From positions 1 through 45,537 of the forward strand of contig NZ_JAEUPY010000103.1 of the NCBI RefSeq assembly GCF_016790065.1: a DNA stretch of 45,537 nt, in the 5' to 3' direction. The notes below the pieces were generated by a model. That model was given only the letters and a program-made list of their open reading frames with translations. It was not told the origin of the DNA and made no database searches. A program made the position numbers and the translations under genes. Position 1 is the first letter of the stretch, and every line of letters starts with the position of its first letter. The DNA comes from Steroidobacter sp. GTDB lineage: Bacteria > Pseudomonadota > Gammaproteobacteria > Steroidobacterales > Steroidobacteraceae. This document shows positions 8,560-16,916 of this stretch, piece by piece.

Positions 8560-10401
8560 TCAGGGCGCCGAACAGGCGCAGTAGTAATAAACCTGTTTCG
8601 GATCGTTGAACTGCGCCATGCGCTTCAGCTCGCTTTCCAGCGGTGCGAGGATGCGACGAGCGTTAGCAAACAACTCATGTTCCGGCACCAGGGCGCGAGT
8701 GATGCGAGCAGCCAGTGCTTGCGAGCGCATGGCCAGGGCTTGGCGCCAACCGAGCGGCGGCTCGATGTAATGAACTTTATAGTCCTTACCCAAACCGGCG
8801 CGCTCCGCGGCTGAGTCCAACGCATCCTTGTAAGAACCGAGCTTGTCGACCAAGCCATTCTGAGCCGCGTCCACGCCGGCCCAGACGCGACCTTGCGCGA
8901 CCGCGTCGACGTCTTCGAATGTTTTCTCACGCGCGCTGGCGACGTTGTTCACGAACACGCTGTACGCATGATCGATGGAGTTCTGCAGGATTTCTTTGGC
9001 GCCGTCGTTCAAGGTGCGATCCAAGCGCAACGAGCCGGCATACGGCGTCGTGCCCACGCCGTCGATAGTGACGCCGAATTTTTCCAGCGTGCGTTCGATG
9101 GTCGGGAACACAGCGAACACACCGATCGAACCGGTGAGCGTCGCAGGACTGGCCCAAATCTCATCGGCATCCATGGCGATGTAGTAACCGCCCGAGGCCG
9201 CCATGCTGCTCATCGAAGCGATCACCGGTTTACCTGCCTTGCGTAGCGCATCGATTTCGCGACGAATGACTTCCGAGGCCAGCATGCTGCCGCCGGGGCT
9301 GTCGATTCGCAGCACCACGGCTTTGACTTCGTCGTCGTACAGCGCATCGCGCAGCAACCGCGACGTCGAGTCCGAGCCGATGGTGCCCGGAGGTTGCGGG
9401 CCGTCCAGAATCTCACCGGCAGCGACCACCACGCCGATGTGATCTCCTTCGATCTCCAGCGCCTGGCCGGAGCGAATCGCGGCGTGATAATCCCAATGCA
9501 TCACGGCCTTGAAGCTGTGCTCGTCTTTGTCTTCGCCGACCAGCGCCTTGATCTGATCTTCGAACTCGCGACGCGACTTCAATTCAGTGACCAGGTTTTT
9601 TTCCAACGCCGCCGCGGCCAGATCGCCGCGATGAGCCTTGGCGATTTCCGCGAACTGGCTCGAGTAGGCCGCAATCACTCCGTCTTCGACGAAGCCACGA
9701 GCCTTGGACACGCCGGCCTGATATTGGCCCCACAGCGCATTCAACCAAGCCAGGCTCTCTTGTTCTTCCTGCTCGGACATGTCGCTGCGACTGAACTGAT
9801 CCGTGAACGACTTGAACTTGCCGGCACGGAACACGTTCACATCCACCTCGAGCTTGTCGATCACACCCTTGAGGAAGGTGCGGTAGTAGCCGAAGCCTTC
9901 GATGAGCACCAAGCCGTGCGGATCCAGATAAATCTCATCGGCCTGCGCCGCGAGGTAGTACTGCGCCTGGTCGTAGCTCTCGCCGAATGCGAATACCTTT
10001 TTGCCCGCGGCACGGAAGCGCTGAATGGCTTGCGCCAGCTCTTCCATCTTGGCGATGCCGCCGCCGGACATGCCGCCCAGATCCAGCACCATCAATTCGA
10101 TGCGCTTGTCCTTGGCCGCGGCATCGACGCTGTCGACCAAATCGCGCAGCAATGTTTCGGGACGACTCTGTCCATAAGCTTCCGCGACCGCGCGTTCGAA
10201 CGGATCGCCGGACAGCTGCTCGACCAGTGCCCCTTGCGGAGCGAGCACCAACGCCGCTTTGCTGGGCACGATGGGGATGCTGGGCGACAAGGCCGCGCCG
10301 ATCACCATGAACAGGATCAGCAACACGATGAGGTGCAGCACTTTGCGTAACCCATCGAGGCCGCGCCAGATGAAACCGAGAATGCCAGCGATCGCTTTCA
10401 T
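8560..10401 (-). CDS. sppA: Signal peptide peptidase SppA, 67K long type
   Basis: Inner membrane serine protease that digests cleaved signal peptides and other membrane-embedded peptides. At 613 residues it is the long, tandem-domain form typical of proteobacteria. A transmembrane segment at about residues 22-40 anchors it. The catalytic dyad is recognisable: the lysine in the FRAGKFKSFTDQFSR segment (K197) of the first half and the serine in SMAASGGYYIAMDADE (S403) of the second. IDSPGGSMLASEVIR and TLTGSIGVF are also family signatures. Its start lies 7 bases after the stop of the upstream sugar dehydrogenase and shows no clear Shine-Dalgarno, so translational coupling is likely. Confidence 0.95.
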   Translation of the reverse strand: MKAIAGILGFIWRGLDGLRKVLHLIVLLILFMVIGAALSPSIPIVPSKAALVLAPQGALVEQLSGDPFERAVAEAYGQSRPETLLRDLVDSVDAAAKDKRIELMVLDLGGMSGGGIAKMEELAQAIQRFRAAGKKVFAFGESYDQAQYYLAAQADEIYLDPHGLVLIEGFGYYRTFLKGVIDKLEVDVNVFRAGKFKSFTDQFSRSDMSEQEEQESLAWLNALWGQYQAGVSKARGFVEDGVIAAYSSQFAEIAKAHRGDLAAAALEKNLVTELKSRREFEDQIKALVGEDKDEHSFKAVMHWDYHAAIRSGQALEIEGDHIGVVVAAGEILDGPQPPGTIGSDSTSRLLRDALYDDEVKAVVLRIDSPGGSMLASEVIRREIDALRKAGKPVIASMSSMAASGGYYIAMDADEIWASPATLTGSIGVFAVFPTIERTLEKFGVTIDGVGTTPYAGSLRLDRTLNDGAKEILQNSIDHAYSVFVNNVASAREKTFEDVDAVAQGRVWAGVDAAQNGLVDKLGSYKDALDSAAERAGLGKDYKVHYIEPPLGWRQALAMRSQALAARITRALVPEHELFANARRILAPLESELKRMAQFNDPKQVYYYCACSAP

Positions 10402-10408
10402 GGAAGAA

Positions 10409-11533
10409 TCAAGTCGCAGTGTAGGTCAGACGGTAAATGGCGCCGGCGGTATCGTCGGAGATCAGCATCGAGCCGTCCTCCAGCACCAGCAAGTCGACGG
10501 GACGGCCGAACACTTCGTCGCCGCGGTTGAAGCCGGTGGCGAACTGTTCGTAGCTCAAAGCCTTGTGTCCGTTGTTCTGAGTATCCAGACGCACCAGGGT
10601 GATGCGATAACCGTTCTTCTGGCTGCGATTCCACGAGCCATGTTCGGCGATCAACACCTGGTTACGATATTTTTCCGGGAACACGCTGCCGGTGTAGAAC
10701 TTCACGCCCAGCGGCGCCACGTGCGCCCCCAATGTTTGTACCGGCGGCGTCATCTTCGAGCAGTCGCCCAACTTGCCGAACTCGGGATCCTTGGTGTCCT
10801 TGCCATGGCAGTAAGGAAAGCCGAAGTCGAGGCCGGCGCGCGGCGCCACGTTCAGTTCGCACGGCGGCGAATCGTCACCGAGATAATCGCGACCGTTATC
10901 GGTGAACCACAACTCTTTGCTGGTGGGATGCCAGGTGAAGCCCACCGTGTTACGAATTCCGCGAGCAAACACTTCGTAGCCCGAGCCATCCGCATTCATG
11001 CGCGTGATGCTGGCGTACTTCGGTTCGTTACAAACATTGCAGGGCGCGCCGATGGGCACATACAACTTGCCGTCGGGACCGAAGGCGATGTACTTCCACC
11101 CGTGATGCCGATCTTTCGGCAAATCGTCGCGCACTACTTTCGGTGCCGGCACATTGGCCAGCGACGACTCGATGCCGTCGTAGCGCAGGATCCGATTGAC
11201 CTCGGCGACATACAGCGCACCGTCGCGAAAGGCGACGCCGTTCGGCATGTTCAACTTATCGGCCAGCACGCGCACCGTAGGCTTGAGCCCGGTGCCGGGC
11301 GTGCCACTGATGGAATAAACGGTGGTGCCGCGCGTACCGACGAACAAGGTGCCTTGAGCGCCCAGCGCCATGGAGCGCGCAGCCGGCACGTTGTCGGCAT
11401 AGACAGAGAGCTCAAAGCCGCCGGGCAAGCGAACGTTCTGGAGGACCTTGTCGGTCGCGGGGCTCGCGAGCGCAGCCGTCGCGCAACAGGTCGCGAGCAA
11501 GCTGAACAGCAGGCGGCGGAGAGGGATGAGCAT
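10409..11533 (-). CDS. PQQ-dependent sugar (sorbosone-type) dehydrogenase, exported
   Basis: A 374-residue periplasmic six-bladed propeller protein of the soluble glucose/sorbosone dehydrogenase superfamily, expected to use PQQ to oxidise an aldose-like substrate. The start is the ATG at 11533, preceded by AGAGGAG at good spacing. It opens the signal peptide MLIPLRRLLFSLLATCCATAALA, and a longer upstream frame has no such support. Family-like stretches are HHGWKYIAFGPDGKLYVPIG, FARGIRNTVGFTWHP, LWFTDNGRDYLGDD, IAEHGSWNRS and the closing VFGRPVDLLVLEDGSMLISD. It is encoded between rplS and sppA. Whether the host makes PQQ is not visible here, and the substrate is unknown. Confidence 0.85.
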   Translation of the reverse strand: MLIPLRRLLFSLLATCCATAALASPATDKVLQNVRLPGGFELSVYADNVPAARSMALGAQGTLFVGTRGTTVYSISGTPGTGLKPTVRVLADKLNMPNGVAFRDGALYVAEVNRILRYDGIESSLANVPAPKVVRDDLPKDRHHGWKYIAFGPDGKLYVPIGAPCNVCNEPKYASITRMNADGSGYEVFARGIRNTVGFTWHPTSKELWFTDNGRDYLGDDSPPCELNVAPRAGLDFGFPYCHGKDTKDPEFGKLGDCSKMTPPVQTLGAHVAPLGVKFYTGSVFPEKYRNQVLIAEHGSWNRSQKNGYRITLVRLDTQNNGHKALSYEQFATGFNRGDEVFGRPVDLLVLEDGSMLISDDTAGAIYRLTYTAT

Positions 11534-11625
11534 GGCGTCTCCTCTAGGGAGACACAGTTTAACCAGGCGAGAGACTAAGCCGTTAGCCGCGCGTGATACG
11601 CGCAGCCAACTCGGACGGGATCGAA

Positions 11626-11656
11626 GGCCGGCGTGTAGTTTTGCACCACGCCGGCC
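11626..11656 (-). terminator. GC-rich hairpin after rplS, possible terminator
   Basis: GGCCGGCGTG (11626-11635) and CACGCCGGCC (11647-11656) form a perfect 10-base stem with an 11-base loop, 17 bases beyond the rplS stop codon. On the minus strand only a weak TTCG follows, not a real T run. It may end or attenuate the ribosomal operon ahead of the sugar dehydrogenase gene. Confidence 0.45.
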
Positions 11657-11672
11657 GTGCAATCCGGGTCTA

Positions 11673-12014
11673 TTAGACCTTCTCTTCGATGCGCGCTGCC
11701 TTACCGGTCAGGTCGCGCAGGTAGTACAGCTTGGCACGACGCACGTTACCGCGACGCTTCACGGTGATGGCGCCGATCGACGGGCTGTAGGTCTGGAACA
11801 CGCGCTCGACGCCTTCGCCGTGCGAAATCTTGCGCACGGTGAAAGACGAGTTGAAGCCGCGGTTGCGACGGGCAATCACGACGCCTTCATAGGCCTGCGT
11901 GCGCTCGCGGTCGCCTTCCTTGACCTTCACTTCCACGACGACAGTGTCGCCGGGGGAGAAGTCAGGAATCTCTTTGCCGATGGCTTCGCTCTCGAGCTTT
12001 TCGATGATGTTCAT
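11673..12014 (-). CDS. rplS: 50S ribosomal protein L19
   Basis: Large-subunit protein at the 30S-50S interface. The 113-residue product starts [11 protein letters not shown] and contains [27 protein letters not shown]-like [12 protein letters not shown] and the basic [16 protein letters not shown], matching L19 throughout. I use the ATG at 12014. An in-frame TTG at 12035 would add seven residues not seen in the family. It is the last gene of rpsP-rimM-trmD-rplS, 17 bases after trmD. Confidence 0.97.
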   Translation of the reverse strand: MNIIEKLESEAIGKEIPDFSPGDTVVVEVKVKEGDRERTQAYEGVVIARRNRGFNSSFTVRKISHGEGVERVFQTYSPSIGAITVKRRGNVRRAKLYYLRDLTGKAARIEEKV

Positions 12015-12031
12015 GTCGTACCCATCCGTAA

Positions 12032-12796
12032 TCAAAGCGGCGGCGAAGTCCCCTCGCTAACGAGTCGCTCCGCCAAAAATTCTTTCAATAAGCGCTGCTG
12101 CTCAGCCGTCAGCGCCAGTTTCTCGATCAAGTCAGGCCGTCGCAGCCAGGTGCGCCCGAGCGCCTGTTGCTCTCGCCAGCGCCGAATCGCGGCATGATTG
12201 CCACCGACCAGCACCGCAGGCACCGCCTGCCCTTCGAACACTTCCGGCCGCGTGTAGTGCGGCCAGTCGAGCAGCCCGGCGACGAACGAGTCTTCCACCG
12301 CCGAGGCTTCGTCACCCAGCACGCCCGGTAGCAACCGGACCACTGCGTCGATCAACACCAGCGCCGGCAACTCGCCGCCCGACAACACGTAGTCGCCGAT
12401 GGACACGCATTCGTCGATCTCCGACTGAATCAGTCGCTCATCGACGCCTTCGTAGCGTCCCGCCAGCAACAGCAGGCCCGGCAACTGCGCCAGCTCCTGC
12501 GCCTTCGCGTGACTCAGCGGCGCCCCATCGGCGGCGAGATACACGCTACGGCTGCCAGCCGGCAGTCGCGCCTTCGCGGCTCGAATCGAGGTACGCGTCG
12601 GCTCGATCTTCAACACCATCCCCGGCCCGCCCCCGTAAGGACGGTCGTCGACGGTCTTATGCACATCCATCGCAAACTCGCGCGGGGTCGTGGCGTTCAC
12701 TGCCACCGTGCCGCGCTCGATGGCGCGACCCAAGACACCCACTCGAACTGCCTCGGCCACGAACTCCGGAAACAGCGTCACCACTTCGATGCGCAT
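12032..12796 (-). CDS. trmD: tRNA (guanine-N1-)-methyltransferase
   Basis: SPOUT-family enzyme that methylates G37 at N1 in tRNAs reading CCN, CUN and CGG codons, preventing +1 frameshifts. At 254 residues it equals the family length. Signatures: [12 protein letters not shown] at the start, [28 protein letters not shown], and the SAM-knot region [16 protein letters not shown]-like [15 protein letters not shown]. It follows rimM by 11 bases. A tRNA-Leu(CAG) that is a likely substrate class is encoded in this window at 37512-37596. Confidence 0.97.
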   Translation of the reverse strand: MRIEVVTLFPEFVAEAVRVGVLGRAIERGTVAVNATTPREFAMDVHKTVDDRPYGGGPGMVLKIEPTRTSIRAAKARLPAGSRSVYLAADGAPLSHAKAQELAQLPGLLLLAGRYEGVDERLIQSEIDECVSIGDYVLSGGELPALVLIDAVVRLLPGVLGDEASAVEDSFVAGLLDWPHYTRPEVFEGQAVPAVLVGGNHAAIRRWREQQALGRTWLRRPDLIEKLALTAEQQRLLKEFLAERLVSEGTSPPL

Positions 12797-12807
12797 GATC
12801 CGCGGCC

Positions 12808-13335
12808 TCAGTCGTCCAGCCAGTCCACACCCCAGTCGAACACGATGCGCTTGGCCTCGAGGTCAACTTTGACGATCCGATCCTTCACGAACGGGATCCA
12901 GTGCTCCTTGGTGCCCCGGACCACCGCGATATCGCCACCCGGCGTACTGCGGAAGTGATCCACGCGCCCCAGCAATTCACCGCTCGGGGTCAGCGCTTCC
13001 AGGCCTTCCAAATCGCTCCAGTAAAACTCTCCGGGCGCCGTCGGCGGCAGCTCACTGCGCAGTACGGCGATCTCCACGCCGACCTGCAACCGAGCCTCTT
13101 CCGGAGAGTCGATACCGGCGAGCTTCGCCTGCACGCCTTTGGCGGTCATCCGCCCGTCTTCGACTTCGACCGCTGCCCACTGCCCGGCTTGGCGCAGGTG
13201 CCAGCGTTCGTATTCCAAAATATTGTCGGGCGGGTCGGTGTACGAAGTGATTCGCACCCAACCCTGCACGCCGAAGGCGCCGCCGATTTTACCCAGCACC
13301 ACCCAACGGTCTTCCGTCGCTTGCGCGTCGCCCAT
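12808..13335 (-). CDS. rimM: 16S rRNA processing protein RimM
   Basis: 30S maturation factor that binds ribosomal protein S19 and helps assemble the 16S head. The 175-residue protein has the N-terminal RimM barrel ([18 protein letters not shown]) and a C-terminal PRC barrel ([40 protein letters not shown]). The ATG at 13335 is preferred. An in-frame TTG at 13341 is possible, and neither has a strong Shine-Dalgarno, which suggests coupling to rpsP translation. Confidence 0.95.
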   Translation of the reverse strand: MGDAQATEDRWVVLGKIGGAFGVQGWVRITSYTDPPDNILEYERWHLRQAGQWAAVEVEDGRMTAKGVQAKLAGIDSPEEARLQVGVEIAVLRSELPPTAPGEFYWSDLEGLEALTPSGELLGRVDHFRSTPGGDIAVVRGTKEHWIPFVKDRIVKVDLEAKRIVFDWGVDWLDD

Positions 13336-13390
13336 AGTCAACTACTAACCCAGTCAACTAAATCGAGAGCGGCGCCCCGCCGAGCCTGAA

Positions 13391-13648
13391 TCAGGCCGCG
13401 ACAGCCTGCTTGCGATGGTTCTTGACCAGCTCGGCCACGCGCTCGGACGGCTTGGCGCCCTTGCTGACCCAGTAGTCGACGCGATCCAGCTTCAGCTCCA
13501 GCCGGCGCTGCTTGCCGGTCGGGATCGGGTTGAAAAACCCGAGCTGTTCCAGGGTAGTACCGCCCTGACGCATACGGCTGTCCGTGACGACGATGTGATA
13601 GAAGGGCGTCTTTTTCGCCCCGCGACGGGTGAGCCGGATCGTGACCAT
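13391..13648 (-). CDS. rpsP: 30S ribosomal protein S16
   Basis: Small-subunit assembly protein of 85 residues beginning MVTIRLTRRGAKKTPFYHIVV, followed by GFFNPIPTGKQ and YWVSKGAKPSERVAEL, all S16 hallmarks. The ATG at 13648 is chosen for the conserved MVTIRL start and has GAGG 10 bases upstream. It is the first gene of the rpsP-rimM-trmD-rplS operon, 106 bases downstream of ffh. On the minus strand a TATAGT box near 13712-13717 could be a -10 element for a separate promoter, but no convincing -35 accompanies it. Confidence 0.97.
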   Translation of the reverse strand: MVTIRLTRRGAKKTPFYHIVVTDSRMRQGGTTLEQLGFFNPIPTGKQRRLELKLDRVDYWVSKGAKPSERVAELVKNHRKQAVAA

Positions 13649-13754
13649 GCTGCTAAAGCCTCGAAAACAATACGTATAGCCGGGCATCCGGGCGCAGGGG
13701 CCCCGGAAAAGGGCGCGAACTATACTGAAAACAGGTGATTAGTGGAAGGGCTGC

Positions 13755-15116
13755 CTATTGGGGACGCGGGAAGCCGCCACCGCCGCCGAAGGCACTCATC
13801 AGACGCCGCAAGCCGCCCCCCTTGGAGAACGTCTTCATCATCTTCTGCATCTGCAGGTGGTTCTTCAGCAGCTTATTGATCTCCGACACATGCACCCCGG
13901 AGCCGCCGGCGATGCGCCGCTTGCGGGACGCGTCGATGGTCTTGGGGTAGCGCCGTTCACCCGGGGTCATGGAGCGGATCATGGCCAGCTGGCGCTTGAT
14001 CTCCTTCTCGTTGCCCTGGGGCATCTGCGCCGCTTTGCCGGCCAATTGCGCCGGCAGCTTGTCCATGAGCGCGCTCAGGCCGCCCATCTTCTCGACCTGC
14101 TGCAGCTGATCGTGCAAGTCCTCCAGGTCGAAGTCCTTGCCCTTCTTCAGCTTGCGGGCCAGCTTCTCGGCCTGCTCGCGATCGACGTTCTGGGTGACTT
14201 TCTCGACCAGCGACAACACGTCGCCCATGCCGAGAATGCGCGAGGCGACTCGTTCGGCGTGGAAAGGCTCCAGCGCATCGGTCTTCTCGCCGGTACCCAT
14301 GAACAGAATGGGGGCACCGGTGATCTGCCGTACCGACAGCGCGGCACCACCGCGCGCGTCGCCGTCAGTCTTGGTGAGCACGACGCCAGTCAGCGTCAGT
14401 GCCGCGCCGAACGCCTTGGCCGCGTTTACCGCGTCTTGGCCGGCCATGCTGTCGACGACGAACAGCGTTTCCGTGGGCGAAACGGCGCCGGCGATCTCGC
14501 GGATCTCGACCATCATTTCGTCGTCGACATGCAACCGACCGGCGGTGTCGACGATCAGCACGTCATACAGCGACTGCTTGGCCTCGGCGAAGGCTTCTTT
14601 CGCCAGAGTGACCGCCGGCTTCTTGGGATCCGACGGATAAAACGCGACCTCCAGCTGCGCGGCCAGCCGCTCCAGCTGCAGGATGGCAGCGGGGCGATAA
14701 ACGTCGGTACTGGCCAGCAGCACCTTCTTGCGCTCGTTTTCCTTCAACCACTTGGCCAGCTTGCCGGCTGAGGTGGTTTTACCCGCACCTTGCAGGCCCG
14801 CGAGCAGGATGACGACCGGCGGCTGCGCGCGCAGGTTCAGTGGCCGTACGCCCGCGCCCATCAGCGCGATCAGCTCATCGTGGATGAGCTTCACCAGCAT
14901 CTGACCCGGCGTCAGGCTTTTATCGAACTCCTGACCCACCACCTTGCCGCGGATGGCGTCCACGAAGGTTTTCACCACCGGCAAGGCGACGTCCGCCTCC
15001 AGCAGCGCCATGCGCACCTGGCGCAGGGTGTCGGCGATGTTCTCCTCGGTGAGGCGCCCGCGACCGCGCAGGCTTTCCATGACGCCTTGCAGGCGTTCAG
15101 TCAGTTTGTCGAACAT
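13755..15116 (-). CDS. ffh: Signal recognition particle GTPase Ffh
   Basis: Protein component of SRP: it binds 4.5S RNA and hydrophobic signal sequences and delivers ribosomes to FtsY. The 453-residue product has an N-terminal four-helix bundle, a GTPase domain with GLQGAGKTTSAGKLA (G1), DTAGRLHVD (G3) and TKTDGDARGG (G4), and a methionine-rich M domain from about residue 300 (RKRRIAGGSGV and HLQMQKMMKTFSKGGG). The C-terminus is glycine-rich (GGGGGFPRPQ). It is divergent from ypjD, an arrangement widely conserved in gammaproteobacteria. Confidence 0.98.
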   Translation of the reverse strand: MFDKLTERLQGVMESLRGRGRLTEENIADTLRQVRMALLEADVALPVVKTFVDAIRGKVVGQEFDKSLTPGQMLVKLIHDELIALMGAGVRPLNLRAQPPVVILLAGLQGAGKTTSAGKLAKWLKENERKKVLLASTDVYRPAAILQLERLAAQLEVAFYPSDPKKPAVTLAKEAFAEAKQSLYDVLIVDTAGRLHVDDEMMVEIREIAGAVSPTETLFVVDSMAGQDAVNAAKAFGAALTLTGVVLTKTDGDARGGAALSVRQITGAPILFMGTGEKTDALEPFHAERVASRILGMGDVLSLVEKVTQNVDREQAEKLARKLKKGKDFDLEDLHDQLQQVEKMGGLSALMDKLPAQLAGKAAQMPQGNEKEIKRQLAMIRSMTPGERRYPKTIDASRKRRIAGGSGVHVSEINKLLKNHLQMQKMMKTFSKGGGLRRLMSAFGGGGGFPRPQ

Positions 15117-15212
15117 GGTCTCGAGGTCTACCGGTAAATGGGAGTTGTTACGCTCTAGTTTAGGCGATCCGTTATCCTAGGGGCGTCATCCTTATCTGAG
15201 CCCCCCACCTCA

Positions 15213-16022
15213 GTGCTGTCCATCGTCGTTCTCGCTTGCTATTTGGCTTGCGCCGCATGGCTTGCCTCGAGCGTCTACCGTGCCGATGAAAATGCCGCGC
15301 GCGGTCGTCGTATCGCCGGGCTGGCACTCGGGGCCATCGCCGTGGCGCTGCATGCATCGCTGCTCTGGAGCAGCGTGTTCGCCAAGCCCGAGCTGGCATT
15401 CACGGTGGCCGAGACCGCCTCGCTGATCGGCTGGCCCACGGGCCTGATCGCACTGATCCTGACCTGGGTGCGGCCGCGCTTCGCCGGCATCAGCTCCGTG
15501 CTCATGGCCATTGCCGGCGTGGTCGCCGCTACCACGGTCGAAGGCAACTCCAGTTATGCGGTCGAACAGCAGACCTGGGAAATCGCCGCGCACATCGTGC
15601 TCTCGACCTTGGCTTATGCATTGCTGACCATCGCCGTGGCATTGGCCATCGCGCTGGCCTTGCTCGACCGCCGGCTGCGCAGTCGCCAGCCGCTCGGCAT
15701 GCTGACCATCCTGCCGTCGATGGAAGCGCTCGAAGCGGCGACCTTCCAAGCGCTCGGCGCCGGCTTCGCCATCCTGACGCTGGCCCTCTTCAGTGGCTTC
15801 ATTTTCGTGCGCGACCTGTTCGCGCAGCACTTGATCCACAAGACCGTGCTGTCCTGCCTGGCCTGGATCGTGTTCGCCGTGCTGCTGTTCGGCCGCTGGC
15901 GTTTCGGTTGGCGCGGTCGCGTCGCCAGGAACTGGACGCTGAGCGGCTTCGCGCTGCTCGGCTTGGCGTATTTCGGCTCGAAAATCGTGCTCGAGACCAT
16001 TCTGGGTCGGCACTGGGGTTAG
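15213..16022 (+). CDS. ypjD: Inner membrane protein YpjD, CcsA/cytochrome c assembly family
   Basis: A 269-residue polytopic membrane protein of the CcsA/ResC-like family, seen here as about eight hydrophobic segments. It contains WEIAAHIVLSTLAYALL, a histidine pair before HKTVLSCLAWIVFAVLL, the loop GRWRFGWRGRVARNWTL, and FGSKIVLETIL, which together mark the YpjD branch found next to ffh. CcsA relatives handle haem in cytochrome c maturation. YpjD's own role is not firmly known, and in enterics it sits beside the Mg/Co transporter gene corB, as here. The GTG at 15213 is the only sensible start before the first membrane segment. Confidence 0.88.
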   Translation: MLSIVVLACYLACAAWLASSVYRADENAARGRRIAGLALGAIAVALHASLLWSSVFAKPELAFTVAETASLIGWPTGLIALILTWVRPRFAGISSVLMAIAGVVAATTVEGNSSYAVEQQTWEIAAHIVLSTLAYALLTIAVALAIALALLDRRLRSRQPLGMLTILPSMEALEAATFQALGAGFAILTLALFSGFIFVRDLFAQHLIHKTVLSCLAWIVFAVLLFGRWRFGWRGRVARNWTLSGFALLGLAYFGSKIVLETILGRHWG

Positions 16023-16031
16023 GAACCGGAT

Positions 16032-16916
16032 TTGAATCCGCATGCCGTTGCATGGGTGACCGTCATGGTGCTCGCGGTGTTAGCCGCCGCACTGGTCGGA
16101 TTCTTCGTGGGTCGCACTTTGGTGCGTGCGCCCGCCAAACCGCGGCGCTCTGATTCCACGCAGTGGACACCCGATAACCCGCGCCGCCGCCTGACCGACA
16201 AGTTGCTCGACCTGGACACCATGAAGGTCGACGACATCATGATCCCGCGCAGTGAGATCGCGAGCATCGACATCGCCGATGACTGGGACACAATCAGCGA
16301 CACCCTGCGCTCCACGCCACACACACGACTGCCGGTGTGCGAGAACAATCTCGACAACATCATCGGCATTCTGCACATGAAAAAGGTCGCGCATGCCTTG
16401 GCACGCAGCGACCTGACGCGCGAACGATTGTTACAACTGGCGCGCGAGCGCGAAGGTTATTTCGTTCCGGAAGGCACCACGCTCAGCGTGCAGTTGCTGA
16501 ACTTTCAACGCGATCGCCGGCGCATCGCGCTGGTCGTCGATGAGTACGGCGACATCCGCGGCCTGGTGACGTTGGAGGATATTCTCGAAGAAGTGGTCGG
16601 CGACTTCACCAGCGCGCCGGGTGCACTCCATCAAGACATTCATCGCGAAGCCGACGGCAGTTTCGTCATCAACGGCGCCATCAGTATCCGAGTGTTGAAT
16701 CGCACCCTGGGCTGGGACTTGCCCACCGATGGCCCGCGCACTTTGAACGGCTTGATCCTGGAATATCTGGAAACCATTCCGCATCCGGGCACCGGCCTGA
16801 AGCTGGGCCCGCTGTCGGTCGAAATTCTGTCGACGGCCGAGAACAGCGTGAAGACCGCGCGCGTGCGGCCTATCGGCTTGCAGCTGGAGCAAGCCGCGTC
16901 AAAAGGCGCTGCGTAA
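16032..16916 (+). CDS. CorB/CorC-like CBS-domain protein lacking the DUF21 membrane domain
   Basis: A 294-residue protein whose region after residue ~55 aligns by eye with E. coli CorB: LLDLDTMKVDDIMIPRSEI, SIDIADDW, YFVPEGTTLSVQLLNFQRDR, LVVDEYGDIRGLVTLEDILE and a C-terminal CorC_HlyC domain (about 210-290, FVINGAISIRVLNR). This is a CBS pair plus nucleotide-sensing tail. The normal CorB starts with a roughly 200-residue, multi-pass DUF21/CNNM transport domain. Here it is replaced by one transmembrane helix (about 7-28) and a short basic linker. The TTG start at 16032 has AGGA (16021-16024) 7 bases upstream, overlapping the ypjD stop. No room exists for a longer N-terminus. It may regulate Mg/Co transport or the membrane rather than transport ions itself. 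Its tail overlaps radA by 18 bases. Confidence 0.88.
   Translation: MNPHAVAWVTVMVLAVLAAALVGFFVGRTLVRAPAKPRRSDSTQWTPDNPRRRLTDKLLDLDTMKVDDIMIPRSEIASIDIADDWDTISDTLRSTPHTRLPVCENNLDNIIGILHMKKVAHALARSDLTRERLLQLAREREGYFVPEGTTLSVQLLNFQRDRRRIALVVDEYGDIRGLVTLEDILEEVVGDFTSAPGALHQDIHREADGSFVINGAISIRVLNRTLGWDLPTDGPRTLNGLILEYLETIPHPGTGLKLGPLSVEILSTAENSVKTARVRPIGLQLEQAASKGAA

Noticed and set aside
10259-11578. Long open frame (439 codons) on the plus strand opposite the sugar dehydrogenase and the 5' part of sppA
   Set aside because: It lies antisense to two clear genes, its translation has no domain, and long antisense frames are common in GC-rich DNA with strong third-position bias. The same applies to the frames opposite sppA, ffh, dnaB, rnr and purA.
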